Assembly (NCBI GenBank): GCA_021824145.1
Contig: JAKALM010000008.1
Coordinates: forward strand, 62,001-126,000
Length of the DNA stretch: 64,000 nt
Origin: Bacteroidota bacterium
GTDB taxonomy: Bacteria > Bacteroidota > Ignavibacteria > Ignavibacteriales > Ignavibacteriaceae
Direction of reading: 5' to 3'
Shown piece by piece: positions 54,485 to 63,701 of this stretch. Under the pieces are notes generated by a model. It worked only from the letters and a program-made list of their open reading frames with translations, did no database searches and was not told the DNA's origin. The first letter of the stretch is position 1; the number at the start of each line of letters is the position of its first letter. The translations under genes were made by a program, and so were the position numbers.

Positions 54485-54931
54485 TTAAATTTCTATTTCA
54501 GCAGTTTCTTTAATAGTTGATAAAACAAAAGTAGTTTTTGTTGCAACTACGCCGGGCCACGATTGAATCTCGCTTAATAATTTTTCAAGTGATTCGGTAT
54601 TTTTTACTATGGCTTTAAGTAAATGCGAACCTTCCCCAAGTACCGAATGACATTCAATAATTTGCGAAACTTTTTCAATCTTAGCCGCAAAATTTTTATA
54701 ATGCTTCGAGCTTTCCATAGCAACAAGTATATATGCCATGATATCATAGCCAAAAGATTTCTTATTTAACTTGGCATAATAACCTTCAATTATACCTTTC
54801 TCCTCAAGCTTATGGAGCCTTTCACTTACCGATGGTATTGATAATCCAACAGATTCGGCAATTACATTTCTTTTAGTTCTGCCATTCTTTTGTAAAATGT
54901 TTAGAATTTTAATATCTAAATCGTCTAACAT
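54485..54931 (-). CDS. Lrp/AsnC-family transcriptional regulator
   Basis: 148 residues. N-terminal winged helix-turn-helix (about 1-55: LDIKILNILQKNGRTKRNVIAESVGLSIPSVSERLHKLEEKG) and C-terminal RAM ligand-binding domain (about 65-140: AYILVAMESS, GEGSHLLKAIV, VVATKTTFVLSTIKET). It is one gene upstream of glnA, 33 bases apart, so it probably senses an amino acid and controls glnA and itself; the effector is unknown. The start ATG is followed by LDDLD, usual for this family. Confidence 0.93.
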   Translation of the reverse strand: MLDDLDIKILNILQKNGRTKRNVIAESVGLSIPSVSERLHKLEEKGIIEGYYAKLNKKSFGYDIMAYILVAMESSKHYKNFAAKIEKVSQIIECHSVLGEGSHLLKAIVKNTESLEKLLSEIQSWPGVVATKTTFVLSTIKETAEIEI

Positions 54932-55134
54932 ATTAAACCTAATTTTTTTAGGAAATTATAAAAATATTTCTTCAAATATAAGGTATATTTAAGTTGAATG
55001 CAAACTTAAAGAATTGGTATTAAAAAATTATTATTATAAGGATGATATAGAATATGGCTTTGTTTCAAATCAATTTTAATAAAAAATAATCTTTAAATAT
55101 GAAATAAAAATTATTTATTTAATATTATAAACAC

Positions 55135-55704
55135 CTAAATATTTATTTCAAATTTCCCATTTTCAATTTCAGCTACCTTACCTTTAGGAGCTATGGTAGA
55201 ACTGAATGAACCGCTGAATTTTCCCTCAATTTTAAATTGATTTTTTACATAACCAATGTTTGTAATAACAAGACTAAAAGTGTTAGAAGTTATTTGCCAA
55301 TTTGCTTTTTGCCCATTGCTAAATACACTGTAATTAGCTGTTTGACCTTCTACTGATCTGTTTTCACTTTTATCCATACCAAACCAAACAGTTAAATCTT
55401 GACCGGATTGATTTATTTTATCTCTTGTGTTGATATTAATTCTTGTACCTTCTGTTAGCATTGCTGAAGAGTTGGTAGATAATTCTTTAAGTGCAATATC
55501 AAATCCTATCATTTGTTGTTCTTTTGAATTATTTAATTCACAACGCAAACTTAAAGATATTTCATTCTGTTTTGTTATTGTAACAGAACTAATTGGCAAA
55601 TCTATTTTTTTACCATTTAGGGTGAAACTTATTCTTCCATTATCTTTGCTTTGCGCAAAAAGAGAAGTTATTCCAATTAGAATTATAATTAGTAAATTTT
55701 TCAT
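55135..55704 (-). CDS. Secreted protein of unknown function
   Basis: 189 residues. Signal peptide MKNLLIIILIGITSLFAQ. The mature part is predicted to be all beta with short hydrophobic strands (RISFTLNGKKIDLPISSVTI, SLSLRCELN, FSLVITNIGYV, KFSGSFSS). I do not recognise the fold. It sits alone between the regulator gene and the giant amylase gene; the 32-base gap to the latter would allow co-transcription. Confidence 0.7.
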   Translation of the reverse strand: MKNLLIIILIGITSLFAQSKDNGRISFTLNGKKIDLPISSVTITKQNEISLSLRCELNNSKEQQMIGFDIALKELSTNSSAMLTEGTRININTRDKINQSGQDLTVWFGMDKSENRSVEGQTANYSVFSNGQKANWQITSNTFSLVITNIGYVKNQFKIEGKFSGSFSSTIAPKGKVAEIENGKFEINI

Positions 55705-55736
55705 TTTGTTTTTTATAAATTATTTTTCCTAAAACA

Positions 55737-58700
55737 TTACTTCAACAAAATCATTTTCTTTACTGATCGAAAAGTTTGTTTTGTTGAAATTGAACTTGCT
55801 TCAATTGTATAAAAATAAACACCAGATGCATTATTTGCTGCGTTCCAAATTACATCATGTAATCCCATTGTTTGCGTCATATTTACTAGCTCGCTAATTT
55901 TTTGTCCAAGTATATTATAAACAACAATTTTAACTTGGCTATCAAACGGCAGCGCATATCTAATAACAGTTGAAGGGTTAAATGGATTAGGATAATTCTG
56001 GTCAAGTTGATAAGACTTTGGTATATTGGTTAAATTATCGCTATTCTTTATTGCAGTTAATTTATTATTAGAAAGCACTAAAATTTGTGCGCTTGTTGCG
56101 GGAAGATTAACTTGATAATTTTTTAAATCAGTACCAATTACCGAATAAGAAATATTATTTAATTCATCGTTTAAATAAAAAGATGAAGTCGAGTCAAAAC
56201 TTATTTTATTTAACGGAACATTTATACTAGTTGTTGCAGCGCTGTTTCCAAAATTAATATTTACAATTACATTATTGTTACCAAAAGTTCTTAAAAAGGA
56301 ATATACATTATTGTTTGTATTTTTTAATCGTAAGAAATTTCCCATAGTCAAAGCAAGATTATTTAACCGGATGTGAATCAAATTAGTATAAAATGGAAGT
56401 AAATTATATGGATCATTCCAATTAATATTTCCCCTAAAACTTGTTTCCCCAACTTCTTGGCCAGCATATAATTCAGGCACGCCAGGAGCAGTTAACAGAG
56501 CATCAGCACCGATTCTGGTATCTGCAACTCCAAATTGAGTAATAAATCTTTCTTCATCTTGATTTTCAAGATATCTAAATTGACGCGCATAAGTAGGATA
56601 GTTTGGATTTATGTACATGTTTATAACAGAATCCAATTGATCAACACTATTTGCTCCTGAAAGAATACCTTTTAAAACATTAAACCACGAATAATCATAA
56701 GCAGCATTAAATTTACCATTAAAATATTGAATTGAATCTGCATCAGCTTCGCCTAAAGTAAAAATATCAGGTTTCATTTGTTTGAGTTCTCGTCTCCATT
56801 CTTGCCAAAACATTGAACCAGAGGCTCTCAAACTATTTATTCCCCAAGCAACATCGCATCTATATCCATCGATATTAAAATTTTGCATCCAATATTTCGC
56901 CATTCTCCACATATATTCGCGTGTATTTGAAGATTCATAATTTACTGAAGGAAGATCAACCCAAGTGAAAAGATATTTGTAATTATCATTTTGATCCCAA
57001 GTATAAAAATTATAATAAGGCGATTTTGCTTTGTAAGTATTTGCATCAATCAAAAATGGATGAAGATCTGAAGTATGATTAAGAACATGATCCAAAATTA
57101 CTTTTATTCCATTTTGATGAGCAGTTTGAATAAGGGTTTTTAAATCTGCTTTCGTTCCGTAATTTGATAAAATTCCATAATAATCAGTTATCGCATAACC
57201 CGGATTATCTGGCCCTAAATTACCTGTACTTGGATAAATAGGTAAAAGCCAAATGCAATTTATTCCAAGCGTTTTTAGTTGAGGAATTTTTTGTGTAACA
57301 GCTTTTAGAGTACCGGACGGATCAAAAGTTCTTACAAAAACGCAATAAACAATTGCACTATCAACCCAAGCAGGATGCCATTTAGTAAGGTCCGGTGCGA
57401 TATCTCCTGAATCTGTTACAAGAACAACAGCTCTTGCCCATCCAGTATCTTGATTTGCATTTATTGCATATGAAGTAAAATAATATTCACCTTTCTTTGA
57501 AGGCAAAGTAAATGATACACTTGAGGTTGTTTGTCCGGATAAAACAACTTGCGCTGGATTTGAAGCATCTTGTGTCCAATAAAATTTTAAATTTGTTCCA
57601 TCGGGATCAACTGTACTATCAGCATTTAGTGTAACCGAGTTTTGAGAAATCGAGGTTGATATCTTAACCGATGGATTATGAAAAATTATATGATTATAGG
57701 TAATAATTTTACTGCGGCTAAATTTATTATTTCCTAATGGAACTTCAGCATAAATTTTATTAGCGCCTTCTTTTAAATTTACTAGCTTAGAAAAATTTTT
57801 ATTTATATCTGTAATTACATTATAAGATGTGTCTCCCACATAAAGAGTAACGGATGTTCCCGGATTGAAATCAGCAAAACCATAAACCGTAACTGTATCT
57901 CTGAACAAATCACCGCCATTAGCAAATACTTCAACATCCGGAACATTTCCCAATAAAGAATCAATCTGCATTGGCAAAATGGCTTTGTAACCTCTACCAT
58001 CACTACCAATACGTGCAATTTGAGGCCCGCCAACTTGCGATGATGAACTATAATTAGCAAGTAATCTTTTTTGAACTGATTGTTTTTTAAAAAATGTAAC
58101 ATCAAAAACACTTGGATTTGAAGGATAACCAACACCAGCTTGAGCTTGAGGCGGATTATAAACTCCTCCCGGCCCTTTTAAATATGAATAGGCACCAAAA
58201 TACCAAGCGGATTTATATGTACCCATAACCGATTGTAAAATTGAAAGCGGAAGTGAAAACTTAAATTCGTTCAATGAAAGTGCTGCCGTATCCAATTTTA
58301 TCTTTATTGAAGTTTGCTGTGGATCTCTTGAAATAAATAGAATATCTTCTGATGTTGAATCGAAAGCATTTGTATTTGGTTGGGCTAATGTTAAGAATAC
58401 ACCTCTACTATTCCATTCTGGAATTTGAATATTAACATTCTGTGGTGCTGGGATATACTGATTATCAATAGCATTTACAATACTAAACCCTAATCTTGTA
58501 AAAGAAATAATCTTTCCCATTTTAATTGTAAAAATTAAAGAATCTAATCCTGACGATGCATTGACTGTAAATTCTTTAATATCAACTGAACCAGAATCTA
58601 TTCCATTTGGATAAATATAAGTCCCTGGGCCATTGTCATCATTGCTCAAATCATCATAATGAAATCCTGAATTGAAAGGATAAATTCCGAAAACATAATT

Positions 58701-59987
58701 TTTTTGAGGTGCAAAATGGCCATAGATGTCTTTCCCTTTAAGGCTTAATTCATGTCTTCCAACTGTTAGATTTTGAAGGCTGATATTAATTCTAATATTT
58801 GTAGAAAGATATGTTTTTGTTATTGTAATCGGCACTCCATCTAACTTTGCAGCAATCGAAGAAATATCTAATATATCTCCTTTGTCATTCGGATAAAAAT
58901 AATTTTCAAGATTTAAATTTGTTACTGTTGTATCGTAAATATTTCCTGATGGGATATTAAAATCTCCGAAATGCGGATTATTATTTAATGAATCCGTTAT
59001 TTGTGTTCGGTGGTTTGCCGAAAGGATTGGATTATCGGGATCGTTAATATAAAGCCCGCCGTTAATAATATAAGTATACTCGTATGGTTGATTGAAATTG
59101 AGAGTTTTTGTAAATGAGTAAATTCCATCACCAGTAGAATCGACCATATTATCAGCACCTTCATAATTAAATGGAGATTTAATGGCAACACTTTTAACTG
59201 TTCCTAAGAATTGAAAATTCGGACTCTTTGAATCAAAATTGAAAGTGTAAGGAGCTTGATAAATACCTCCGCCAAGAACACTAAACGATGTGCTTAGAAC
59301 AGCAGAATCTCCCAGAACAGTGTAAACAGTTAAAGTGACATTGTGGGTGCCTACTGACAAAGGGTTTGCGGGTTTATATGAAAACTGTCTGGAAGTAGTA
59401 TCAAAATATGATTGAGGATTGGATATAGTTGAACCATCTAATATGAATCTCATTTTGCCTAAATCGATTTGATCTTGATATGCCCAGCTTACATTTGCTG
59501 TTATTGCTGATTTCGCATCTGAAATTGATGAACCATCAAGCGGTAATAAATAATAAATCATAGGGCTTTTTACGGTGATCAATGAATTTTTAAAAGGCCC
59601 GGTATATTTAGGATTTAATGGATCTGTATAATATTGAATAACACTGCTTTGGCTGATTGTGTCAGTATAAGAAACAAATTTGTATTCATATCCCGCAGGA
59701 AGAAGATCTAAAGTTGTTGTCCAAAATCCAGGTGAAGTTTGTTTCATCGGGAAAATTCCATTAGTCCAATTATTCATATTTCCATTTACACCTACTCCAG
59801 AATCTCCTGGCTGTAAATTATAATAGTACATAAAACGAATTGGCACTGCCTTTGGATTTCCCCAAGAAACCTGAGCAAATAAGTGTGAACTTCCAATAAC
59901 TAAAAATAGAATTATTGATAGGTATAAATTTGATTTTCTGATTTTAAAAATTCGTGAAGAATAAATTTTGTAAAAATTAATTATCAT
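55737..59987 (-). CDS. Giant multidomain GH13 alpha-amylase-family protein with T9SS sorting domain
   Basis: 1416 residues. Order: signal peptide (about 20-39, preceded by a basic N-terminus); CBM48/E-set-like module (about 45-130, GNMNNWTNGIFPMKQ); Ig-like region (about 140-240); a second starch-binding-like module (about 245-400); a glucodextranase-C-type region (about 440-610, with NDDNGPGTYIYPNG and SLIFTIKMG); further Ig-like repeats (about 670-870); a GH13 barrel (about 880-1290) with YCVFVRTFDPSG, DHVLNHTSD (about 963-971), GYRCDVAWG (about 1042-1050), GEAD (about 1078-1081) and LENQDEERF; and a T9SS domain (about 1325-1416, LDQNYPNPFNPSTV). Likely a surface-bound alpha-glucanase. AGAGGT precedes the ATG. 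Confidence 0.92.
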   Translation of the reverse strand: MIINFYKIYSSRIFKIRKSNLYLSIILFLVIGSSHLFAQVSWGNPKAVPIRFMYYYNLQPGDSGVGVNGNMNNWTNGIFPMKQTSPGFWTTTLDLLPAGYEYKFVSYTDTISQSSVIQYYTDPLNPKYTGPFKNSLITVKSPMIYYLLPLDGSSISDAKSAITANVSWAYQDQIDLGKMRFILDGSTISNPQSYFDTTSRQFSYKPANPLSVGTHNVTLTVYTVLGDSAVLSTSFSVLGGGIYQAPYTFNFDSKSPNFQFLGTVKSVAIKSPFNYEGADNMVDSTGDGIYSFTKTLNFNQPYEYTYIINGGLYINDPDNPILSANHRTQITDSLNNNPHFGDFNIPSGNIYDTTVTNLNLENYFYPNDKGDILDISSIAAKLDGVPITITKTYLSTNIRINISLQNLTVGRHELSLKGKDIYGHFAPQKNYVFGIYPFNSGFHYDDLSNDDNGPGTYIYPNGIDSGSVDIKEFTVNASSGLDSLIFTIKMGKIISFTRLGFSIVNAIDNQYIPAPQNVNIQIPEWNSRGVFLTLAQPNTNAFDSTSEDILFISRDPQQTSIKIKLDTAALSLNEFKFSLPLSILQSVMGTYKSAWYFGAYSYLKGPGGVYNPPQAQAGVGYPSNPSVFDVTFFKKQSVQKRLLANYSSSSQVGGPQIARIGSDGRGYKAILPMQIDSLLGNVPDVEVFANGGDLFRDTVTVYGFADFNPGTSVTLYVGDTSYNVITDINKNFSKLVNLKEGANKIYAEVPLGNNKFSRSKIITYNHIIFHNPSVKISTSISQNSVTLNADSTVDPDGTNLKFYWTQDASNPAQVVLSGQTTSSVSFTLPSKKGEYYFTSYAINANQDTGWARAVVLVTDSGDIAPDLTKWHPAWVDSAIVYCVFVRTFDPSGTLKAVTQKIPQLKTLGINCIWLLPIYPSTGNLGPDNPGYAITDYYGILSNYGTKADLKTLIQTAHQNGIKVILDHVLNHTSDLHPFLIDANTYKAKSPYYNFYTWDQNDNYKYLFTWVDLPSVNYESSNTREYMWRMAKYWMQNFNIDGYRCDVAWGINSLRASGSMFWQEWRRELKQMKPDIFTLGEADADSIQYFNGKFNAAYDYSWFNVLKGILSGANSVDQLDSVINMYINPNYPTYARQFRYLENQDEERFITQFGVADTRIGADALLTAPGVPELYAGQEVGETSFRGNINWNDPYNLLPFYTNLIHIRLNNLALTMGNFLRLKNTNNNVYSFLRTFGNNNVIVNINFGNSAATTSINVPLNKISFDSTSSFYLNDELNNISYSVIGTDLKNYQVNLPATSAQILVLSNNKLTAIKNSDNLTNIPKSYQLDQNYPNPFNPSTVIRYALPFDSQVKIVVYNILGQKISELVNMTQTMGLHDVIWNAANNASGVYFYTIEASSISTKQTFRSVKKMILLK

Positions 59988-60200
59988 TTTTTACCTCTGC
60001 CACTAAAAGTCAAAATTATTTTTAGATATGTATTTTATTGGTTATTTTTTCCATACTAGAAGATTAGTTTGAAGAAATCCGATTAAATCTATATAGTTTA
60101 AAATGGTTTCACTACTACCTAAACGAAGGTATTTAATAAAGTATATTAAATGAATACTACATAAATAGGTAGGATTTACATCAACTTATTAATCCGAGGT

Positions 60201-61016
60201 TTATTCATTTTTATATATTCCGAATGGTGTAAAATAAGTTTTATTTTTTTGAACTTCTGAAAACAAATCTAAATTTTTTTGCGGCCGATCTTGAAGTTTA
60301 TGATAAAGATGATATTGAACAGCAATATTATTTAATGATTTTATCTCTACGTTACAAAGTTTCAATCTAAACTCTACATCACTGTCTTCTCCGATTGACG
60401 GCGCTTCATATCTTTCGTCAAAACCATTTATTCTTAAAAAATCTTCTTTATGAATTGAAAAATTACAGCCCAGTAAACCTCTTTTCTTTTTGTTGAAAAA
60501 ATTCCTTAAAAAAGAATTCTTAAAATAAAATCCTTTTTCAACATCAAATGATTTTCCAAAGATTCCATCAATCATCAGTGAAAAATTATTATTTTCTAAA
60601 AATCCATTTTTAACTTTTTCAACAGTTAAGTTACTAGTATAATTTTCAGAAAGATTTACTCTTCTTCCAGTTAAGCAAACTCCACTTTTTTTGTAATTAA
60701 AATGTTCTTTAACAAATTCGGAATGCGGGACACAATCTGCATCCACAAAAATTAAACAATTAGAATTAGCAGACATGATTGCCTTGTTCAAAATTTTATT
60801 TTTACGAAAGCCCTTATCTTCCTGCCATAAATGAATAATTGGGAATCGGAATGCTCTTGAGACTGTTTCAATTTCTTGAACTACTTGAGAAGAAGAACCG
60901 TCATCAGCAATTATAATTTCAAAATGTTTAAAAGTTTGCCGCTCAAAACCAGCCAGAACTAATTTTAAAAAATCTATTCTATTATAGAAAGCAAGGATAA
61001 CGGAAGCTTTAACCAT
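60201..61016 (-). CDS. Family 2 glycosyltransferase (galactosyltransferase-type C-terminus)
   Basis: About 271 residues from the ATG at 61016. KASVILAFYNRIDFLKLVLAG and EIIIADDGSSSQVVQEIE are the GT-A nucleotide site, LIFVDADCVPH contains the D-x-D, and GLLGCNFSIHKEDFLRINGFDE with EDSDVEFRL is the acceptor region. The open frame runs to an ATG at 61082, but that would add 22 Lys-rich residues encoded across a different small ORF, and GGGAG lies ahead of the internal ATG, so I use 61016. Last gene of the carbamoyltransferase-SxtJ-DUF5989 operon; it probably adds a sugar in polysaccharide synthesis. Confidence 0.88.
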   Translation of the reverse strand: MVKASVILAFYNRIDFLKLVLAGFERQTFKHFEIIIADDGSSSQVVQEIETVSRAFRFPIIHLWQEDKGFRKNKILNKAIMSANSNCLIFVDADCVPHSEFVKEHFNYKKSGVCLTGRRVNLSENYTSNLTVEKVKNGFLENNNFSLMIDGIFGKSFDVEKGFYFKNSFLRNFFNKKKRGLLGCNFSIHKEDFLRINGFDERYEAPSIGEDSDVEFRLKLCNVEIKSLNNIAVQYHLYHKLQDRPQKNLDLFSEVQKNKTYFTPFGIYKNE

Positions 61017-61023
61017 CCTTTGC

Positions 61024-61170
61024 TTAATCTCCCTCTTTGTTTTTTCTTTGCTTATCTTTTTCCTGACTCCTGAAATAAGCATTTTTATTAGGAAAAACTT
61101 TTGGCGGTTTTTTAGGAATTGGAATTCGCTTTCTCTTTGGTTTAATATTTATTGTTATTTTATTTTCCAC
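61024..61170 (-). CDS. Small Lys/Pro-rich protein (48 residues) between DUF5989 and the glycosyltransferase
   Basis: GTG start at 61170, stop at 61024. Starts MENKITINIKPKRKRIPIP (V read as M), continues with KKPPKVFPNKN and ends RKNKEGD. It fills the gap between DUF5989 (19 bases before it) and the glycosyltransferase start (7 bases after it), matching the tight spacing of the operon. Strongly basic, no membrane segment. I know no family. The absence of a clear ribosome site and the GTG start lower confidence. Confidence 0.45.
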   Translation of the reverse strand: MENKITINIKPKRKRIPIPKKPPKVFPNKNAYFRSQEKDKQRKNKEGD

Positions 61171-61189
61171 GTTTGTTTTAAGTTAATTT

Positions 61190-61348
61190 CTAAAATATTG
61201 AATAAATAAATGGAGCGAGAGCTGAACTTTGTGTTATCACAATTAATGCACCTAGTAATAAAAGAAAAACTAAGATAGGCGCAAGCCACCATTTTTTCCT
61301 TACTTTTAAAAATTGCCAAAGTTCAGATATAATAGATAATTTGCTCAT
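61190..61348 (-). CDS. DUF5989-family small membrane protein
   Basis: 52 residues, below usual ORF cutoffs. MSKLSIISELWQFLKVRKKWW, a hydrophobic helix LAPILVFLLLLGALIVI, then TQSSALAPFIYSIF. The pattern of L-W-x-F-L-K-x-R-K-K-W-W-L-x-P and A-x-A-P-F-I-Y is the DUF5989 family, which occurs with SxtJ and NodU/CmcH carbamoyltransferases. It reads in the same direction, 37 bases behind sxtJ. Role unknown; probably an accessory of the modification system at the membrane. Confidence 0.9.
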   Translation of the reverse strand: MSKLSIISELWQFLKVRKKWWLAPILVFLLLLGALIVITQSSALAPFIYSIF

Positions 61349-61385
61349 ATAAATTCTACATTCCCAAAATAATTAATTCTTTGTT

Positions 61386-61802
61386 TTAAAATTGTCTTTC
61401 AAAATCTATCGGATTGAATTTCTTTTTCTCTCGCTTCTGCCAATAAGTCGATTTAGATTTATCAATTTTAAGTTCTAGAAAATCTTTTCTAAATAACTTT
61501 ATTAATAATCCGATTGGCGTTATTGCAAGATAAAACAAAACTGTTAAAATTACACGCGTCATTATCCAACCAAGAACTATTGATAAAGACATCCAAATTT
61601 TATTTAATGGTTTCAAGATCATTGGAGCTAATAAAGCAAGAACCGAAAGAACTATACCGACAGCACCAAAATAAGCTGCTGAGTTTTTCCCTTTGTAAAA
61701 TAGCAATACAGATAATATTACTAATACAATTCCAATTGTTAATCCAAATTTTTTTAAATCCTTTTTTGAATCTTTTATATTTTTAATTTCTTCAAGCAGC
61801 AT
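61386..61802 (-). CDS. SxtJ-family membrane protein
   Basis: 138 residues with three or four hydrophobic helices: LTIGIVLVILSVLLFYKGK, YFGAVGIVLSVLALLAPMIL, WMSLSIVLGWIMTRVILTVLFYLAITPIGLL. C-terminal basic segment STYWQKREKKKF. The P-L-N-K-x-W-M-x-x-x-x-x-L-G motif and its place directly downstream of a carbamoyltransferase match the SxtJ family of unknown function. 17 bases separate it from the carbamoyltransferase gene. Confidence 0.88.
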   Translation of the reverse strand: MLLEEIKNIKDSKKDLKKFGLTIGIVLVILSVLLFYKGKNSAAYFGAVGIVLSVLALLAPMILKPLNKIWMSLSIVLGWIMTRVILTVLFYLAITPIGLLIKLFRKDFLELKIDKSKSTYWQKREKKKFNPIDFERQF

Positions 61803-61819
61803 AAAATTTCCAAAAAGGA

Positions 61820-63637
61820 TTAATCAAGAGTAAATTCTTTCTTCCAATCACTATCGTTTTCATTTTTTTTCTGTTCATTTTTGTTTAATAGATAATTTCC
61901 GATAATCAAGCAGTCCATGTCTGTCCGCATAAAACATTTGTATGCATCTTCCGGAGTGCAAACAATCGGCTCGCCACGAACATTGAATGAAGTATTGATG
62001 ACAACTGCGCAATTATGTTTTTCATCCAATTTAGAAATCATTTCATGAAACAAAGGATTAGTTTCTTTATGAACAGTTTGAATTCTTGCTGAATAATCAA
62101 CATGTGTAACTGCAGGAATATCTGATCGTAAAACATTCAACTTTTCTATTCCGAATAGTTTTTGTTCTTTTTCACTCATTAATTTTCGTTTTTCCTTTTT
62201 AACATTTGCAACTACAAGCATGTAAGGACTTTCAGAAGTAATATCAAAATAATCTGAAGCTTTTTCTGCTAATACCGAAGGTGCAAATGGACGAAAACTT
62301 TCCCTAAATTTGATTTTTAAATTCATCGTCGATTGCATTTTAGGAGAACGTGCATCTCCAATTATTGATCTTGCACCAAGCGCTCTTGGGCCAAATTCCA
62401 TTCGCCCTTGAAACCAACCAATAACTTTTTCTTGTGCAATTAAATCAGCAGTTATGTTTGGAATTTCTTTCTCGTCAAGTTTATGATATACAATACCATC
62501 TTTGTTGAGAAAGTCCAAAATCATTTCATCATTAAATTCAGGTCCAAGGTATGAACCTAATTGAGCATCATTCTTTTCGTTAACTTTTCTAGAATTATTA
62601 AAATATTTATACCATCCAGCTAAAGCAGCTCCAAGAGCACCACCGGCATCTCCAGCCGCGGGTTGTATCCAAATTTTTTCAAACTTACCTTCACGCAATA
62701 ACCTTCCATTTGCAACACAGTTTAATGCTACTCCGCCAGCAAGCGTTAAATTTTTCATCCCTGTCTGTTGGAAAACGTAGTTTCCTATTTTTAAAACAAT
62801 TTCCTCAGTAACTTCTTGTAACGAACAAGCTAGATCCATTTCCTTTTGAGTTAATTTTGATTCTGGTTTTCTAGGTTTACCTCCGAAAAGTTTATTGAAT
62901 TTTTCATTTGTCATTGTTAAGCCGGCACAGTAATCAAAATATTTCATATTCATTTTAAACGATCCGTCTTCTTTAACATCAATAAGTTCATCTAAAATTA
63001 ATTTTTTATACTTTGGAGTGCCATAAGGTGCAAGCCCCATAACTTTGTATTCGCCTGAATTAACTTTGAACCCAGTATAATATGTAAAAGCAGAATAAAG
63101 TAGACCGAGTGAATGAGGGAATTTAATTTCTTCAAGCAGTTCGATTTCGTTGCTCTTACCAATCCCAAAGCTTGTTGTAGTCCATTCGCCAACCCCGTCC
63201 ATAGTAAGTATTGCAGCTTCATTAAATGGCGAAGGATAAAAAGCCGAAGCCGCATGAGACTCATGATGTTCGGTGAAAATTATTTTACCCCTGTAGTTTA
63301 ATTCTTTTTGAATATAATCTTTCATCCATAGTTTTTGCTTTATCCATAACGGCATTGCTTTAATGAAAGATCTAATTCCAAGCGGTGCAAAAGTTATATA
63401 AGTTTCTAGAAGTCTTTCAAATTTAAGAAATGGTTTGTCGTAAAATGCGATTAAATCTATTTTTGAAGAATCAATTCCGGAATAATCAAGGCAGAACTTT
63501 ATTGAATTTAAAGGGAAATTGTAGTCATGTTTTTTTCTTGTAAATCTTTCTTCCTGGGCAGCGGAAATAATTTTTCCGTCTTGAACAAGACACGCCGCAC
63601 TATCATGATAAAATGCTGATATCCCTAAGATATTCAT
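61820..63637 (-). CDS. NodU/CmcH-family carbamoyltransferase
   Basis: 605 residues. It transfers a carbamoyl group from carbamoyl phosphate to a hydroxyl of a sugar or similar acceptor, via a carbamoyl-adenylate. N-terminal MNILGISAFYHDSAACLVQDG, EERFTRKKHD, HHESHAASAFYPSPF, TMDGVGEWTT, GGVALNCVANGRLL, FGPRALGARSIIGDAR, and VINTSFNVRGEPIVCTPEDA are all family blocks; the YrdC-like and Kae1-like parts are complete. It probably modifies a surface polysaccharide or secondary product together with the glycosyltransferase downstream. First gene of the five-gene operon. Confidence 0.95.
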   Translation of the reverse strand: MNILGISAFYHDSAACLVQDGKIISAAQEERFTRKKHDYNFPLNSIKFCLDYSGIDSSKIDLIAFYDKPFLKFERLLETYITFAPLGIRSFIKAMPLWIKQKLWMKDYIQKELNYRGKIIFTEHHESHAASAFYPSPFNEAAILTMDGVGEWTTTSFGIGKSNEIELLEEIKFPHSLGLLYSAFTYYTGFKVNSGEYKVMGLAPYGTPKYKKLILDELIDVKEDGSFKMNMKYFDYCAGLTMTNEKFNKLFGGKPRKPESKLTQKEMDLACSLQEVTEEIVLKIGNYVFQQTGMKNLTLAGGVALNCVANGRLLREGKFEKIWIQPAAGDAGGALGAALAGWYKYFNNSRKVNEKNDAQLGSYLGPEFNDEMILDFLNKDGIVYHKLDEKEIPNITADLIAQEKVIGWFQGRMEFGPRALGARSIIGDARSPKMQSTMNLKIKFRESFRPFAPSVLAEKASDYFDITSESPYMLVVANVKKEKRKLMSEKEQKLFGIEKLNVLRSDIPAVTHVDYSARIQTVHKETNPLFHEMISKLDEKHNCAVVINTSFNVRGEPIVCTPEDAYKCFMRTDMDCLIIGNYLLNKNEQKKNENDSDWKKEFTLD

Positions 63638-63701
63638 TTAAAAATTTAATTTATTATTAATTTTTATTCACTCAAATTATATTATTAAAAACAATAAACT
63701 T

